Notes under the pieces: generated by a model
The model's input: the letters and a program-made list of their open reading frames with translations, nothing else
Told to the model about the DNA's origin: nothing
Databases searched by the model: none
Source of the DNA: Scenedesmus sp. ARA3
Lineage: Eukaryota > Chlorophyta > Chlorophyceae > Sphaeropleales > Scenedesmaceae
Direction: 5' to 3'
DNA: 55,615 bases
Assembly (NCBI GenBank): GCA_004335835.1
Contig: RWJK01001029.1
Location: 1 to 55,615, forward strand
Made by a program: the position numbers and the translations under genes
Shown: positions 1 through 12,179 of the stretch, in pieces
Layout of the letters: each line of letters starts with the position of its first letter
Position numbering within the stretch: the first letter of the stretch is position 1

Positions 1-2113
1 CTGCTCACTCACGCATCTAGGAGGCGCCCCCTGCCACCATGGCTGCTGTCTTCAACTTCATATGTACACTGCAGTGACACTTGTCTGTAACTCTTAGCCA
101 GTGTGAACGTGTGATTTACAACTGCGTCTGCTGCAGTTCGAAGCAGCAGCCGCAGAGGCCTTGCATGACGCCAACAGCGTGTCGCCTGCCTATACGGCAG
201 GATGTATCCGCAAATCCTGCAACTGTGAGCTGCCAATGTGGCGCTGCTGCCGCAACAAAAAAAGCAGCAGCCAGTGCGCACCAGCCTGCTTTCAGGCCGC
301 AAATGTGACTCGATAGAACGCAGCAGCGCCACATATTGAACACACTATATATCATGTGGCAATTAGTGAAGGCCCAGACCGGCAAGTGAACCTTGGATAA
401 ACACAACCTCCTCAACACCTGCAGCTGACGACAAGTGTTGGGGCCAATTTTAATAACCCAGGTTGGTGAATCCAAGCTCACATGTCCAGGCTGGGTACTG
501 AAGCAACAAAGAGAGTTCTTCTAAGTAAAGCAGTGCGGCAGAAGAGCGCACTGCCCACTGACTAAGACTCGGCAGCTCTCAGCAAAGAGCAGCGTAGTCT
601 GCAAACAATGAGGCACACGCTATCCGCGGTCATGCTGCGCTGCAGGCACGCGCACGGTCTGAGTGGCGTGCTGCTGGCATTCTGCAAGTGTGCTGGCATG
701 CGGCGCTGGTGGTTTGCGCCTCCGGCCAGCGTAATAAAACCAAGAAGTGCGGCACCCTCTGCACCCAGGTGATGATGGTATCGCCTGTCGCCAATGCAAC
801 TGGAGAGAGGAAAGACATGCAAGGCGCCAGGCTTCACATCAGATCTCCGCACAGCAAGGGTCCACAAACAGGCACACGCATCACCACGGCCACGACCGCC
901 CTGCTGCTGCTATTGCAGCCTGTTACAGAAGCTGCCCGCTTACATGCGCAGGCGGCACTGAACAACAGCAGCAGCAAGCTATGCAGGACCTGCAGCTGCA
1001 GCAGCAGCAGCGGCATGCCAGTACTGTCTTGGGTGCAACCAGGAGTGAGATATGCCCTGCTGCACAGGCAGACTCAAGCTGCGTATGCGCAGGACATCAC
1101 ATGCCGATTTGTGCACTGTGCGCCTGCTGCAAAGAGTACGTGCGTGCCACTGCACGCAATGCAGCGCACACATGCCGCGGTGACAGAGAGCGCAAACTAG
1201 GATTTGCTGCACTTGATGTTTTCGTGGTGCTTGGGGCTTCCCTTCCACAGGGCGAATGGGTGCGTAGTACAAGAAAGCCCTGTGTCACATGCTGTGCCAG
1301 TTTTGTAGTGTGCGCGGCCCACTGCCGTGCAAATCACACGGGCATGCCGGCATGCACGAGTGTGCACATATGTACCGCCGGCAGCGGCGGCAGCAAGCGC
1401 GCGAAACAACAACAATCGTCACATGCATCCCTCATGCAAAGTACCAACAAGGAGCATGCAACACACGCGATGCGCCGCCACACGCAAGCTGCGAGCCGGT
1501 GCCGCGTCTCTGGGCAACCTTCGGCCACATCCCGGTGCACAGCGCCACGCTTCTGAACAAATATGTATATGGAACACGTCTCTCAAACACCCCAGCTCAC
1601 GAAATACCCACAGCAGTGAATTCACAGAGTTCATCGCCGCTGCCTGTGTGTGCAGCACCAACAAGCGCCAGCTGCCACCAGCGTGCCGCACACGTTGCAG
1701 CTTGCTGCGTCGCTCCTAATCACAAAAACAGAGCCGGCAGAACCACCCACCCCAGCTGTTTCAAGCTAGCAACCCACACTGTTGTGTGCCGCGCGCCAGC
1801 TGCATCACTTAGCGCCCCTGAGCAATGCCAGCAGCAGCAGCATCCAGCAAGAAATGGTACACAAGCGTTGTCACGCGAGGCACAACGCACAGCAGGCACA
1901 GCTGAAACGAGACAACCGAGCCCATTGGCCCTAAACAAATGAAGTACACAGGAAGGTTCAGATCCCCTCAGCTGCAACCCCAAGCACCAACACAGGTGCA
2001 CCAGCAACTTGGCAGCACACAGCTGTACATCATACACAGCAGCACGCACAAGCAGCAGCACCAGCGGCTGCTGCTGTTCACGGCGTGGGTTACGGCTGTG
2101 ACAATAGCTGCTG
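1..2113. other. No recognisable gene
   Basis: This stretch is rich in CAG/CTG-type trinucleotides and gives several overlapping open frames on both strands, the longest about 270 codons at 747-1556 (plus). Their translations are Cys/His/Arg/Ala-rich, show no domain I recognise, and look like by-products of the repeat bias. It lies beyond the stop codon of the RING gene, so its right end may hold that gene's 3' untranslated region. I see no RNA gene or mobile element here. Confidence 0.5.
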
Positions 2114-4604
2114 CTAGTGCGGCTGCTGCTCAGGTGCAGCGGCCGCAACAGCCGCCTGCTGTTGCTGCTGCTGCTGCTGCGCCTGTGCGGCCGCCTGCTG
2201 CTGTCGCTGCTGCCACCACAGTTGCTGCTGTTGCTGCTGGGAGGCTTGCTGCTGCTGCATCTGACGCTGCATCAACAGGCGCTCCTGCAGCAGCTGCTGC
2301 GAGCTGGTGAAGCGAGGCGAGCTCGGAGTGAAAGCCCCGGCAGAGAACCCCATGCTGCTGCTGGGGAACCCTGCTGCTGCTGCTGCTCCACCTGCACTTC
2401 CACTGATCTCCATCGGCTGTGCCTGCTGCTGCTGTTGCAGGGACGCCTGCGCAGCTGCTGCCGCAGCCGCCACAGCCGCCTGCTGTTGCTGCTGCTGCCA
2501 CGCCTGCCCGCTGCCGGAAGAGAACGCGGCTGCTGCTGCGGCTGCCTGCTGCTGCGCCTGCAGCTGCTGCATGTACAGCAGGTACGGCGGCATGCCGCTG
2601 CTGCCAGCAGCTGCAGGCGTCGGCGCTGATGCCGCGGCCGCTGCTGCTGCCGCTGCGGCCAGGGAGCCTGCATGCTGCGCATCAGCTGCCTGCCGCGCTG
2701 CTACCATGTCAGCATGGCCCGACATGCATAGCAGCCGCTCGCATGTCTGGATCCTGCTCTGCAGGCTTGCATACAGCCGCATCAGATCAGCCTCACTGGT
2801 TAGTGCTGAAGGCACCATCCAGCTGTTCATCACTGCACGAGGCATGGTTGGTGTTGCTGCTGCTGCCGCTGCGCTTGCTGCTGCTGGCGCAGCCGCCGCG
2901 GCTGTTGCTGCTGCCTGCTGCTGATGCGCGATGAGGCTGGCATACCAATGCAGCACCACCTCCTGCTGCTGCTGGTACAGTGCTGCGGTCTGGCCGTCTG
3001 GTAACGAGCCCAGCCCCTGCTGCTGCGCCTGCTGCTGCTGGAGCTGCGCCAGCTGCAGCACAAACGCTGCAACGCCTGCAGAGTGCTGGTCTAGCACAGC
3101 TGGTGCTGCTGCTGGCGGCTGCATGTGTACATGATGCTGCGGGAGTGCTGCATCCACACTGGGATCGCTGCTAGGTGCCGCTGCTGCTGCCGCTGCGCCT
3201 TCAGCAGCAGGTGGAGCTGCATCCACCTGCATGTCAGTGGCGCCACTACCAGCTGCTGCCGCCGCTGCTGCTGCTGCTGCAGCTGTTGCTGCCGCCGCTG
3301 CTGCGTTCACGCCAGCTGTCTGCTGGTGCGACAGCGCAGTGGCTGTGCTGCTGCTGCTTGTGGTGCTGCTGGCGGGGTGCGCTGGCGGCCGTAGCAGCAG
3401 CTGTTGCAAGCTGCCTTGCAGGTTTGCGCGCAGCGAGGCGCTGTGCATCTGCTGCAGCGCGGCTAGCTGAGCATGCTGCGCATGGAACTGCTGCTGCCCT
3501 ACTGCAGCCTCCTGTTGCCGCGCAATCAGCGACAGCAGGTTCTGCGACAGCTGCCTGTATGCGTCTGCATACGTGCTGAAGGATGCCTGCAGCTCCGCGT
3601 CTGCAGTAGCATAGCCGGCGCCGCCAAACTGCGCACTGGCGTTCAGCGCTGCTGCGTGTGCTGCTGCTGCAAGCCGCGCCTGCTCCACATCCCGCCGCCG
3701 CACTGCTAGCTGCTCAGGGAACAGCTTCTCTATGGTCTCCCTTATGCGAATGCACACGCCTGCGATAATGCAGCAGCGATACAAGATCGGCAGCACAGGT
3801 AAGACAAGGTGGCGGGAAGAATGAGGCAGCAAGCAGTGCAGCAAGCGAGCACAGCAGCAGAGCAAGCATGCAATCCTACAGCCGGCTACTGATGTGCGCT
3901 GCTCCACTGCCGAAGCCTGTGCTCATTGGACCAAACAGACCAGCTGAACACAGGGGTAATGCAGAGTCTTTGCTTCCTGGGACAGCCTGTGATGTCACTG
4001 CTATTGACTGCTGTAAGCCTACTGTCTCTCGCTGTCACGGGTACTGCCCAGCTTCTCTGCCGTCCTCGAGGCACACGCGCTGATCTGGTTCCGTGAGACC
4101 CTCGAGAGAGTTCTGCGGAAGCCCATAACTCACCAAATGGCTGGTACGGGCTGATGAGCTCGCTTCGACACACGGGGCACTGTATAGATTTGTTGGCCCG
4201 CTGCCGCTCGTCCTTCCATGCAGTGATGCAGTGCATACAGAAATCATGGCCACAGCTCCCTGCAGTGCAAGGGATGAGGAAAACCGACCAAAGTCAGGGC
4301 CTCTGCCTTTCGAGCCAAGGCGTGATAGCTCAGCCAGCCCTCTAGAGGGGCCAGCAAGCCACAAATCCTAGCAATAACGTTCCATCGGCACCTAGGGTGC
4401 TTCCAGACACTGGTTCGGAGGTCTGCTCAGGGTGCGAGAAAAAAGCTGCTGCACCAGAGCAAGTCTGCCAGACGCCGTAAAAATCCTCTTACCTACAACT
4501 GGATCCAGTAACAACTCAAAACATATCGCGCAGGTGAAGTTGTTGGCTGAAAGGCTGGCATCGTGTGCCCCGCCCTCGTCTGCCTCATGCTCCAAGCCCG
4601 TCAT
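2114..4604 (-). CDS. RING-type E3 ubiquitin ligase with Gln/Ala-rich tail
   Basis: Predicted ubiquitin ligase. Three exons on the minus strand: 4604-4493, 4259-4134 and 3759-2114, all with GT/AG borders and matching phases, about 627 residues. A C3HC4 RING spans the first intron. Exon 1 gives the first Cys pair (CAICFELLLDPVV) and exon 2 gives CGHDFCMHC and CPVC, so the spacing is C-x2-C-x11-C-x-H-x2-C-x2-C-x17-C-x2-C. After it comes the stretch IRIRETIEKLFPEQL, as in plant and algal RING proteins where a short helix follows the finger. The remaining roughly 500 residues are low-complexity Gln, Ala and Ser runs with short Met/Pro islands and no further domain. The start is the only ATG just upstream of the finger. 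The substrate is unknown. The RING call is firm; the length of the tail depends on repeat tracts that vary easily. Confidence 0.85.
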
Positions 4605-6832
4605 GCCCTGGGCTGATTATGATTAATCAACTGGTGGTGTATACGGCTTGCGTGCGTGCTGGTTGCAAGAGGCGAGTCTGCTCTGGTTGCTGACACAAAA
4701 GCACTTTTGACAATTATGAGTGTTGGCAGAATATGTTTGGTAGGTTGTATAAGACAAGGTGTGTGTGGAAGTATGGGGGTGTTGAGGGCAAGGCACTGGC
4801 AAGAACGAATCCTCGATATGCAACGAGTGTCACTGACAACTTGCACTGCCACAGGGTCGCGTCCAGCTGACCAGAGCTTTATGCTAGTTAGCTCCACCAC
4901 ATACCTTAAGACTATGTCAAAGTATGTTTGTGCGGCTGAAAGCGTCAGACTGACGTAGCTCGCCTGGGATGAAGATTTGTGTTTGACCGTGATACTTGAG
5001 CCAGCCAGCGATGCTTCTGCTGTCGGTTACGCCAATCCTACCTGCCGACCTGTCGAAAAGAATAATTAACGTCGAGTTTTTCTAAATGCGTTGCCCGATG
5101 TTCGGTGGTCACGCCCACGTGTTAGCAGCCCGCGCTGACCATATCGGGACTCTGGATTCGGGATGAACAGCGCAGCACTTAAGGGACTACCACGGCAGCC
5201 TACCCAGCCCCGCAGGCGGCGGAGCTGCAGTTCTCTGGTAGATGAGCAGCACTGCTCAGGACGGGCAAGGTGTTGACTACCTGGCAACAGCTGCACCTAG
5301 GTGCAAGGCCTTGCACCTGGGGTGTTGCACCCCTCAGGCTGCTCATTGTCACATTGGGATAGTTCCTTACAGGACTGCTGAAAACGTACAATCGGAGGCA
5401 GAATTAGGCTTGCTGCCACACTGACTTGGGCTGGTGTGAAGCATACAGTGTAGAGCCGCAGTGTTTGAGAAAGCGTGCGCACACAGTGTGCGGGTCCCAA
5501 GGCATGACCAGCGAACACCTGCCATAATCATCATGCATGTGACTGTAAATGTTTACACGCATGGAAAGACCTACATAACATCGCACGCCCGTGATCGGCC
5601 ATGCACTGCACACGGCACTGTGGCCAGACACCAGACTCACAAGCCTGCTGAGCGCATCATGCACATTCGTCCTGTGGATCATGCATGATAAGACACATGA
5701 TGCCAACAAATGCACTTCCTCTGCCAGCACGCGCGCGACAACACCAGCTGTGCCAAGCGTTGAACACACCAGCTGAACAAGGCAGCAGCCCAAGGCAGCT
5801 GTACACTGCTGTACCCGAACACATTACTGCAGCAGGCATGCAACTCTGGCATCTTATGCCGCGCCAGCTGCTCCATACAGATCATCTCAGCACAGTCATA
5901 CGAAGATCACCTGCATGGTGCAAATCAGTAATGGCAGGTCACATATGACATTGTATTGCCATCAGTGACGCTGCATTAGTATACTGCAGGACGCACGGCA
6001 CGTGACCAGCGATACTGTAAGCAGCGTATGCCACACCTGAAAACACATCACAAGCCTAGCACTGCGCACAATGCACGCCGTCACACAGCGTTGCTAACAC
6101 ATGCCAGCAGCACAGCAGCTGAACCAGCAGCAGTGCCGTGCTGCCTGAAGCAGCAGCGCTGCAACTGAACAAGCCGCGTGCCGTGTGGCGCCTTATCAAA
6201 CACACCCGCCACCACAATCAGCAGCTTGATGCGGCAGCAAACCTGCCATTCAACAAGCCCACGCGCTACTTTGCAACCCTGCAGGCGCATCTGCTGCAGC
6301 TGCCATGCGCCACCACCACGTGTGTGAACAAGCTACGAGCACAATACAAAGCAAAGTAGCAGCAGCCGCCAGGCATCAGCTACTGCTGGTACTGTTGCTC
6401 AACGCAGCGCACCCAACCGTGCATCACACAACATGTCTGGTCCGCAACGCACAGTACAGTCCCAACACGTTGCATTGACTCAACGCCGCAACACACCTGC
6501 ATCGCTGAACACCTGGCCCGTCACAACCACAGCTGTAGAACATCCAAGCAGTGCTGCTGCTGCTGCCAGCGCCACAGCCCCGCCATCAAGCTGCACCATG
6601 CAGCTTGTGAAAATCCCCCGTACACCAGCACAATTGCTGCAGCAAACCGTCACAGCAGCCACGCTGTGGCTGTGCCACACCAGACACCCTTTTGCCTCTG
6701 CGATGCTGCGCTGAAGGTGCACATCAATGCAAAGCAGAGCTTCAAACTGCAGCCCGCCAGGGCAGCGCCACATTGCCCACCCCATCCCCAGCTAACACCT
6801 CACACACTTGGGCAAGTATCATTACTGGACAA
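4605..6832. other. Intergenic: flanks of the RING gene and SF3B4
   Basis: No protein family or RNA gene was recognised in about 2.2 kb. The left end should contain the promoter and 5' leader of the RING gene and the right end the 3' untranslated region of SF3B4, both on the minus strand. The part from about 4930 to 5260 has fewer CAG-type repeats and a more even base mix than its surroundings. Its short frames (up to about 130 codons) have no recognisable motif. Confidence 0.5.
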
Positions 6833-9800
6833 TCAGTAGCCGGGTGGTGGGGCTGGCATGCCAGGCGGCAGCATCATGTAGGGTGGAGGCATGCCAGGGG
6901 GCGGCATGCCATATGGAGGGAAGTACATAGGCGGCGCGCCTGCAGCAGCACAGCAGCAGCAGCACACGAGCAGTGGACGTCAGCACGGCGTGAGGGTTCC
7001 GAAGAAGCGGCAGCAACATTTGCAAGCATATGGTGAAGCAGCACACGCAGGGCAGTCAGCTGGCACAAGAAGTTGAAATAACAAAGCATGTTGGTGGCAG
7101 CAGCAGCAGCATCCTAGGTGGCAGACGTGTCGTGGGCAATGGGGGCATTTCCACTGATGTGTCATCGCTGCCGGCGCTATAACAGCAGTGAAAGTCCGCT
7201 GACACGGCAAAAAAACAACACATGTTATCACAGCGGACATTCAATACTTGTTGTAACTACCATGGTGTGCCTGACAGCCACATCAGCAACCAGCCTCAAA
7301 AAGCGTTTGATCTCACCTGGTGGCATGGCCCAAGGTGGTGGTGCAGGCATGCCAGGCGGAGGGTAGTAGCCGCCAGCAGCACGAGGCCAAACAGCCGAGC
7401 GCAACCCCAGCAGGCTTCCGCCAACCAACACCCCCGCTTCAACACAGCAAACAACCATATACTGCTGCAGACGAGTCAAATCTGCATAACAAACTGCATA
7501 ACAAGAGCATACTGCTCTCACCTGGTGGCATGGCCCATGGCGGGGGAGCAGGCATGCCAGGCAGAGGGTAGTACCCGCCAGCAGCAGGCGGCCAAATAGC
7601 CAGGCGCAACCCCAGCAGGCTCCCGCCAACCAACACCCCCGCTTCAACACTGCAAACAACCATATACTGCTGCAGACAAGCCAGATCTGCCTAACAAACC
7701 TGCATAACAAGAGCATGCTGCTCTCACCTGGTGGCATGGCCCAAGGCGGGGGAGCAGGCATGCCAGGCGGAGGGTAGTACCCGCCAGCAGCAGGCGGCGG
7801 CGGCAGGTGCCAGGGCGCCACAGGCGGCGGCGGCATGCTCGGCGGCATCGTCGGCTGCGACAGTGGCGGCGGCGCTGGCGGCAGCGGCGCTCCTGCTGCT
7901 GCGGGGGCTGCAGGGGAGGAGTGCAGAGGGTGCGGAGGCATGGGAAGGAGTGTGTGGCAGTGATGCAGGGGGTCAGTTTGCAGTGGGATTGTGCGGAGCT
8001 GCTTGCGGGTTTGCAGCAAGAGCTGAGTATAAAGATAACGAGCGGCTTGTGTATGTATGTACTAGAACACAACCGCTTCGCAGCAAGGTTACAGCTAGCT
8101 TTGCCACACCCTGAGCATGCAACACGCACTCCACTGCAAACACCGCAGCACTGGAGTGCTTGCCCCAACCCATGCCAACCTCTACACCCAGGTACTGCTC
8201 ACAGCACAGCAGCAAACTTCACACATTCTTGCAACCACCCCCTGTGTGAACTTCAAATTCACAGTACCATTCCTGCTGCTGCTGCCTCACCTCCATAGCC
8301 GCCCTGCTGCCCCTCCGGTATGTGCTGCGGCTGCTGCTTGGGCCCTGTCGCGAACAGCGTGTGCGGACGGCTCTTCTCCGAGAGGTTGGCGCGGCGCTGC
8401 GCAGCCAACAGCCGCTCCGCTGGCGTGCCGTGGCGCTCGCCTGCGCAGCAGCAGTTGTAAGCAGTGGTTTGACCAAGCAGTTTGACCAAATATGAACAAT
8501 GCAAGCGCGTCATAATGATATCTGCTGGTAACATGGTGCACACAACAAGCAGACTGTCCCCTCGCCCGCAATGTGTTGCGACTGCGACCTGAGACCCTCA
8601 TCCTTGAGGAGACACATTGCACTCTCACCCTTTGTGTCCTTCTTGTACGCGTAGGACACCGTGATCTGCCGGTTGCACAGGTACTGCCCGTTCATGGCTT
8701 CAATTGCTGCATCACTGGCCTCAAAGCAATCATAGCTGACAAAGCCAAAGCCCTTGGAGTTTCCCGTGTCTGGATCCCGCATGAGCTTCGGTGTGTTGAT
8801 GATGACGCCGAATGCAGAGAAGGTGTCGTACAGCAGCTGCAGAAACAGGCGGCAATACAGATGCAGGTGTCAGGGCGGCGGTTTGCGTAACAAGTAGGGT
8901 GTATGCAGAGCAGCACACCAGGTGTCAATGGAAAGTGTAATCCAAGCGTGAGCACTTGTTTGTTGGCGGCACAAGCGCAAGCAAAGCCCCAACAGTCCCC
9001 CGACAAAGTAGCTCCTTCCACGCCACAAACATAGCGCAAGCCAGAAACCCAGCATCTGCCTGCCCTTGTACCCTCAAACCCCAAAACCCCGCCCACCTTC
9101 TCGTCCACCTCAGGGTCCAGGTTTCCGATGAAGAGGTTGGCGCCGACCTCGTTGCTGTTCTTGTCCTGGCTGGCCTTGTTGATGCGGATGGCCTTGCCAT
9201 ACAGCTTGACCATGTTGAGCACCTTGATGGACTGTGTGTTGCACAAGAAGCATACAAACAGCAACAGACAGGCATGTTCAGAATGACAGGTCGCCTTGCC
9301 ATACAGCTTGACCATGTTGAGACCTTGATGGACTGCGTGCGTGTTGTGCACCAGAAGCATACACACATATGTGGTATCGTGGAAGAAATTCTACTTTTAT
9401 GGTCGCAGCAGAGGACAGGCATTGTCAGAAACGACAGGCAGCACCAGACATACAGCTTGAGGGGGCCTGCCCAATGTCCCATGCAATCTGCAGCTTCCTC
9501 TGCCCCTGATGCCACACAGAGCCCCAGCTGTGCCCCAACCCTCACACCCCTCAACCCTGCACCCTCCACCCCAAAACCCAGCAACAGCTGCGCCACTCAC
9601 GTAGTCTGCATCCTCCTCAGCGCGGTACTCCACAAAGCCATAGCCCTGGTGGTTGTTGGTAACACGGTCCTTAGGCAGGTACACGTTCACTGCAGGCAGA
9701 TCAATCACCACAATGGGCTGGATTTTGATGCATGTGCCAACAACAGACAAGGGGAGCAGTGCTTGAACACTGCTGCAAGCTGCTGCAAGGGCAAGCAAGG

Positions 9801-10646
9801 TATGTACAAGAGCAAGATAGTGCGTATACGGCTCGTAGCGCCCAGCAGCTGCTGCTGAGGCTTTGCAGCTGCTGCTGCACAGCAGACTTGCATGTGGCGC
9901 GCCTTGCTGCAGCGCGGTCTGGCTGTCCTGCTGCTGCTGCTGCAGGTGTGCTGGTTGCTGCTGCTGTGATCTAAGTGCTAACCGCAAAAGCAAGCAGCCA
10001 TGCAGCTGTTCAGCATAACCGGCTATGACAGTGTTAAAAGCAACCGGGACCTTGCCAGGTCTTGCGTCCAGCCAACAGCTCAACTCTGCTGCTGCCGCTC
10101 TTGGCATTTGCAGTGCTGTGACACAGTAACACGACACTTACACAGCCACTGCTGGTGCAAAGCACCTCCGCAGCTACTGCGTCTGCAGCTGTTGCTGTGT
10201 TCCCTGGCGCACATCGTGCGGTGCAGCTGCTGCTGCTGCTGCCGAGGTAGCAGCTGGCAGCCCACCTATCGGTCCTGCCTGTGTAAACAGCTCCCATACA
10301 AGCTCCTCGGTGACCTGTGAACAGCAGCAAACAGGGAGGAGCAAAGAAGAATCACGCGACGTGCTGCCCAGATGGCAACTGCTGTTGCAGCTGCTTCCCA
10401 TGTGAGCATGCTGCCGCTGTGCCGCTGCTGTGTTACTGCCGCTGCTACTGCTGCTGCTGTCATACAGGCCTGTAGCTGCTGTTTCACCGACCCAAGCGAA
10501 TCCGTAGCACAGTATAAACGTACCTGCGGATCCAGATTGCCCACATACACCGTTGCATCCTGGTTTCTGTCGTGGGCGTGCTGGCCAATCAAGTTTGCAC
10601 CCACTCCAGGAGCGATGCGCCCTCCGGCAGTGCCGGAGACGCTCAT
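6833..10646 (-). CDS. SF3B4: Splicing factor 3B subunit 4 (SAP49)
   Basis: Component of the SF3b complex of the U2 snRNP, which holds U2 at the branch site in the nucleus. Eight exons join in frame to 346 residues: 10646-10524, 10314-10266, 9689-9601, 9231-9097, 8836-8629, 8440-8291, 7907-7728 and 6939-6833. Two RRMs are seen: RRM1 with VYVGNL and [10 protein letters not shown]2 with LFIGNL and GFGFVSY. Family hallmarks follow almost unchanged, such as [49 protein letters not shown] and [14 protein letters not shown]. The C-terminal third is the usual Pro/Gly/Met-rich region, ending in [10 protein letters not shown]. Introns 3 and 7 contain tandem copies of neighbouring exon edges (listed separately). 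If the two extra copies in intron 7 are spliced in, the proline region would be longer. Identity is certain; only the use of those mini-exons is open. Confidence 0.96.
7317..7801 (-). repeat. About 206-bp tandem repeat of an exon/intron unit in SF3B4
   Basis: Three copies of a unit carry the end of exon 7 (coding [20 protein letters not shown]), its GT donor and the following intron. The donors lie at 7728, 7522 and 7317, so the period is 206 and 205 bases. The intron parts match closely as well (for example the stretch with CAACCCCAGCAGGCT near 7401 and 7611). The two left-hand copies lack an obvious strong acceptor in the right frame; AAG just before CGGGGG is the best in-frame candidate. 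Whether they are exons or silent copies cannot be told from sequence alone. Confidence 0.9.
9183..9465 (-). repeat. Tandem partial copies of SF3B4 exon 4 and its acceptor
   Basis: The first part of exon 4 with its acceptor and upstream intron (9183-9290 on the plus strand) is repeated at 9291-9365, about 109 bases away. The copy encodes the same NMVKLYGKA stretch but has lost one base after TCCATCAAGGT, which breaks the frame. A third, more worn copy can be followed around 9413-9465. The copies lie inside intron 3 and look like pseudo-exons. Confidence 0.85.
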
Positions 10647-11105
10647 GGTGAGGTCAAAGCTATGCTAAAATGTTGTTTTTGTTTCGCAACGGGGGTGCTG
10701 CTGCTGCAGCAGTCGATGATGATGCCCTGCTCGCTGAGGTGCTACTTGAGGGAGCGTGATCAAGCAACACAAATGAACAGTAATCCCAATCAACGATCGA
10801 AAGAGTTTGCAGCGCTGTCAGTGTGCGAACAGATGAGTGGACGGTGTGTACACTTGCAGCAGCTGCAAAGTCTGTGACTGTTGCTACTGTCGAGCACAAG
10901 ATACTTGAAACTATAACTCTCACTCCACAGAACAACAGGAAGTTTGGACACCCAGCATGGGAATCTCAGCACAGCAGCAGCAGCAGCAGTTGACATAACC
11001 CCGGTGGGTTAGGGCATAAGACACGTTGCTGCCACTTCCCAACGTGTCTGCGACCCACACCCATGCACATTACGAACCCTCACACCGCTCGTCACACTGA
11101 GGCTG
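10647..11105. promoter_or_regulatory. Spacer between SpoU methyltransferase and SF3B4
   Basis: Both neighbours are on the minus strand, so this 459-base gap should hold the end of the SpoU transcript and the promoter and 5' leader of SF3B4. I see no clear TATA box or other named element. A short CAG run at about 10972-10990 is the only repeat. Confidence 0.35.
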
Positions 11106-12133
11106 TTACATCAAATCATTCAAGACCCCAGCCTGCCGCAGCCACTCCTCCCCATCCTCTTGAACCCCACACCCCGCTAAACTCTCAACCCCATCCCCAG
11201 CCGCACCACCCCGCCCCCGCCGCTGCCGCCGCATTTCTGCAAGCTCCTCAGGGCTTAGCGGCACTTCACCCCTCACGCTGGTGCGCTGGGGTCTAGGGTC
11301 TACCACAAACTTGGCTCCGTCTCGCTGCCGCTCCGGGTATGCTGCCCAGATTGCGAATTGGTGCAGGATGATGGAGGCAGCTACTGTCACGTTGAGCGAG
11401 GCGGTGCCCTGCGGTGTGGTGCAATGTGATGACAGCAATACTTTGAAGATTAAAACAGATGACAGCAGCGAGCCTGATGTATAAGAACGAAATTACACAT
11501 CCTCCGAGTCCTCACGGACCGCAGTGGATGTGAAACTGCGCATTCAAGCAAAGCTGATGTCATGTTGTGTGAAATAAAGGGAGCATTGACTGCACTGTGA
11601 CGCAAGAAAGCGTGCAGAAGAGCAGAGCCAGGGGGCCAACGCAACGAGGCACCATGACACCATGGCTACCATGTCCTACACAGCATGCATGTCTGCAAGA
11701 AGTGACGTGTATGCGGCCGTCGCTCCTGGCAATAGGCTGGTATCGAGCACAGAATGCTCTAGTGCAAAATGACTCAAGTAACTCGCATTCACGGCAGCAA
11801 TCAGGCTCATGAACAGCCAGTGAGACACAGCTAAACAGGAACACAATGCAATGCGTCTACGTGCTGTAAGTCACAGCAGCCTGTCGCTGCTGCAGCGGCC
11901 GCACCTGGCCATGCTGCGGGATGTACACATAGCCGTCACACAGCCGCATCTGCCTCTCAGACAAGCCAGTCCCCTGCACAGCAGCAGCAGCAACAAGCTG
12001 GTGTCTGTGTACAGGCAACCCTGTGTTGATCCATGCCATTACTCGCAGCTTGCCCTAAGCTGCCGGCACAGCTAGTAGCATCTGGCAGGCAGGACAGAGT
12101 CCAGCCAGGAAGACGGTTGAAAGTGGCCGCAAG

Positions 12134-12179
<46 letters not shown>

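Noticed and set aside
747..1556. Open frame of 269 codons near the left edge
   Set aside because: Cys/His/Arg/Ala-rich, no motif, overlaps other frames of similar length and arises from repeat-biased DNA; no support as a gene.
7317..7801. Possible CRISPR array
   Set aside because: The 206-bp units are near-identical throughout, without short repeats separated by unique spacers, and they fall in a eukaryotic gene.
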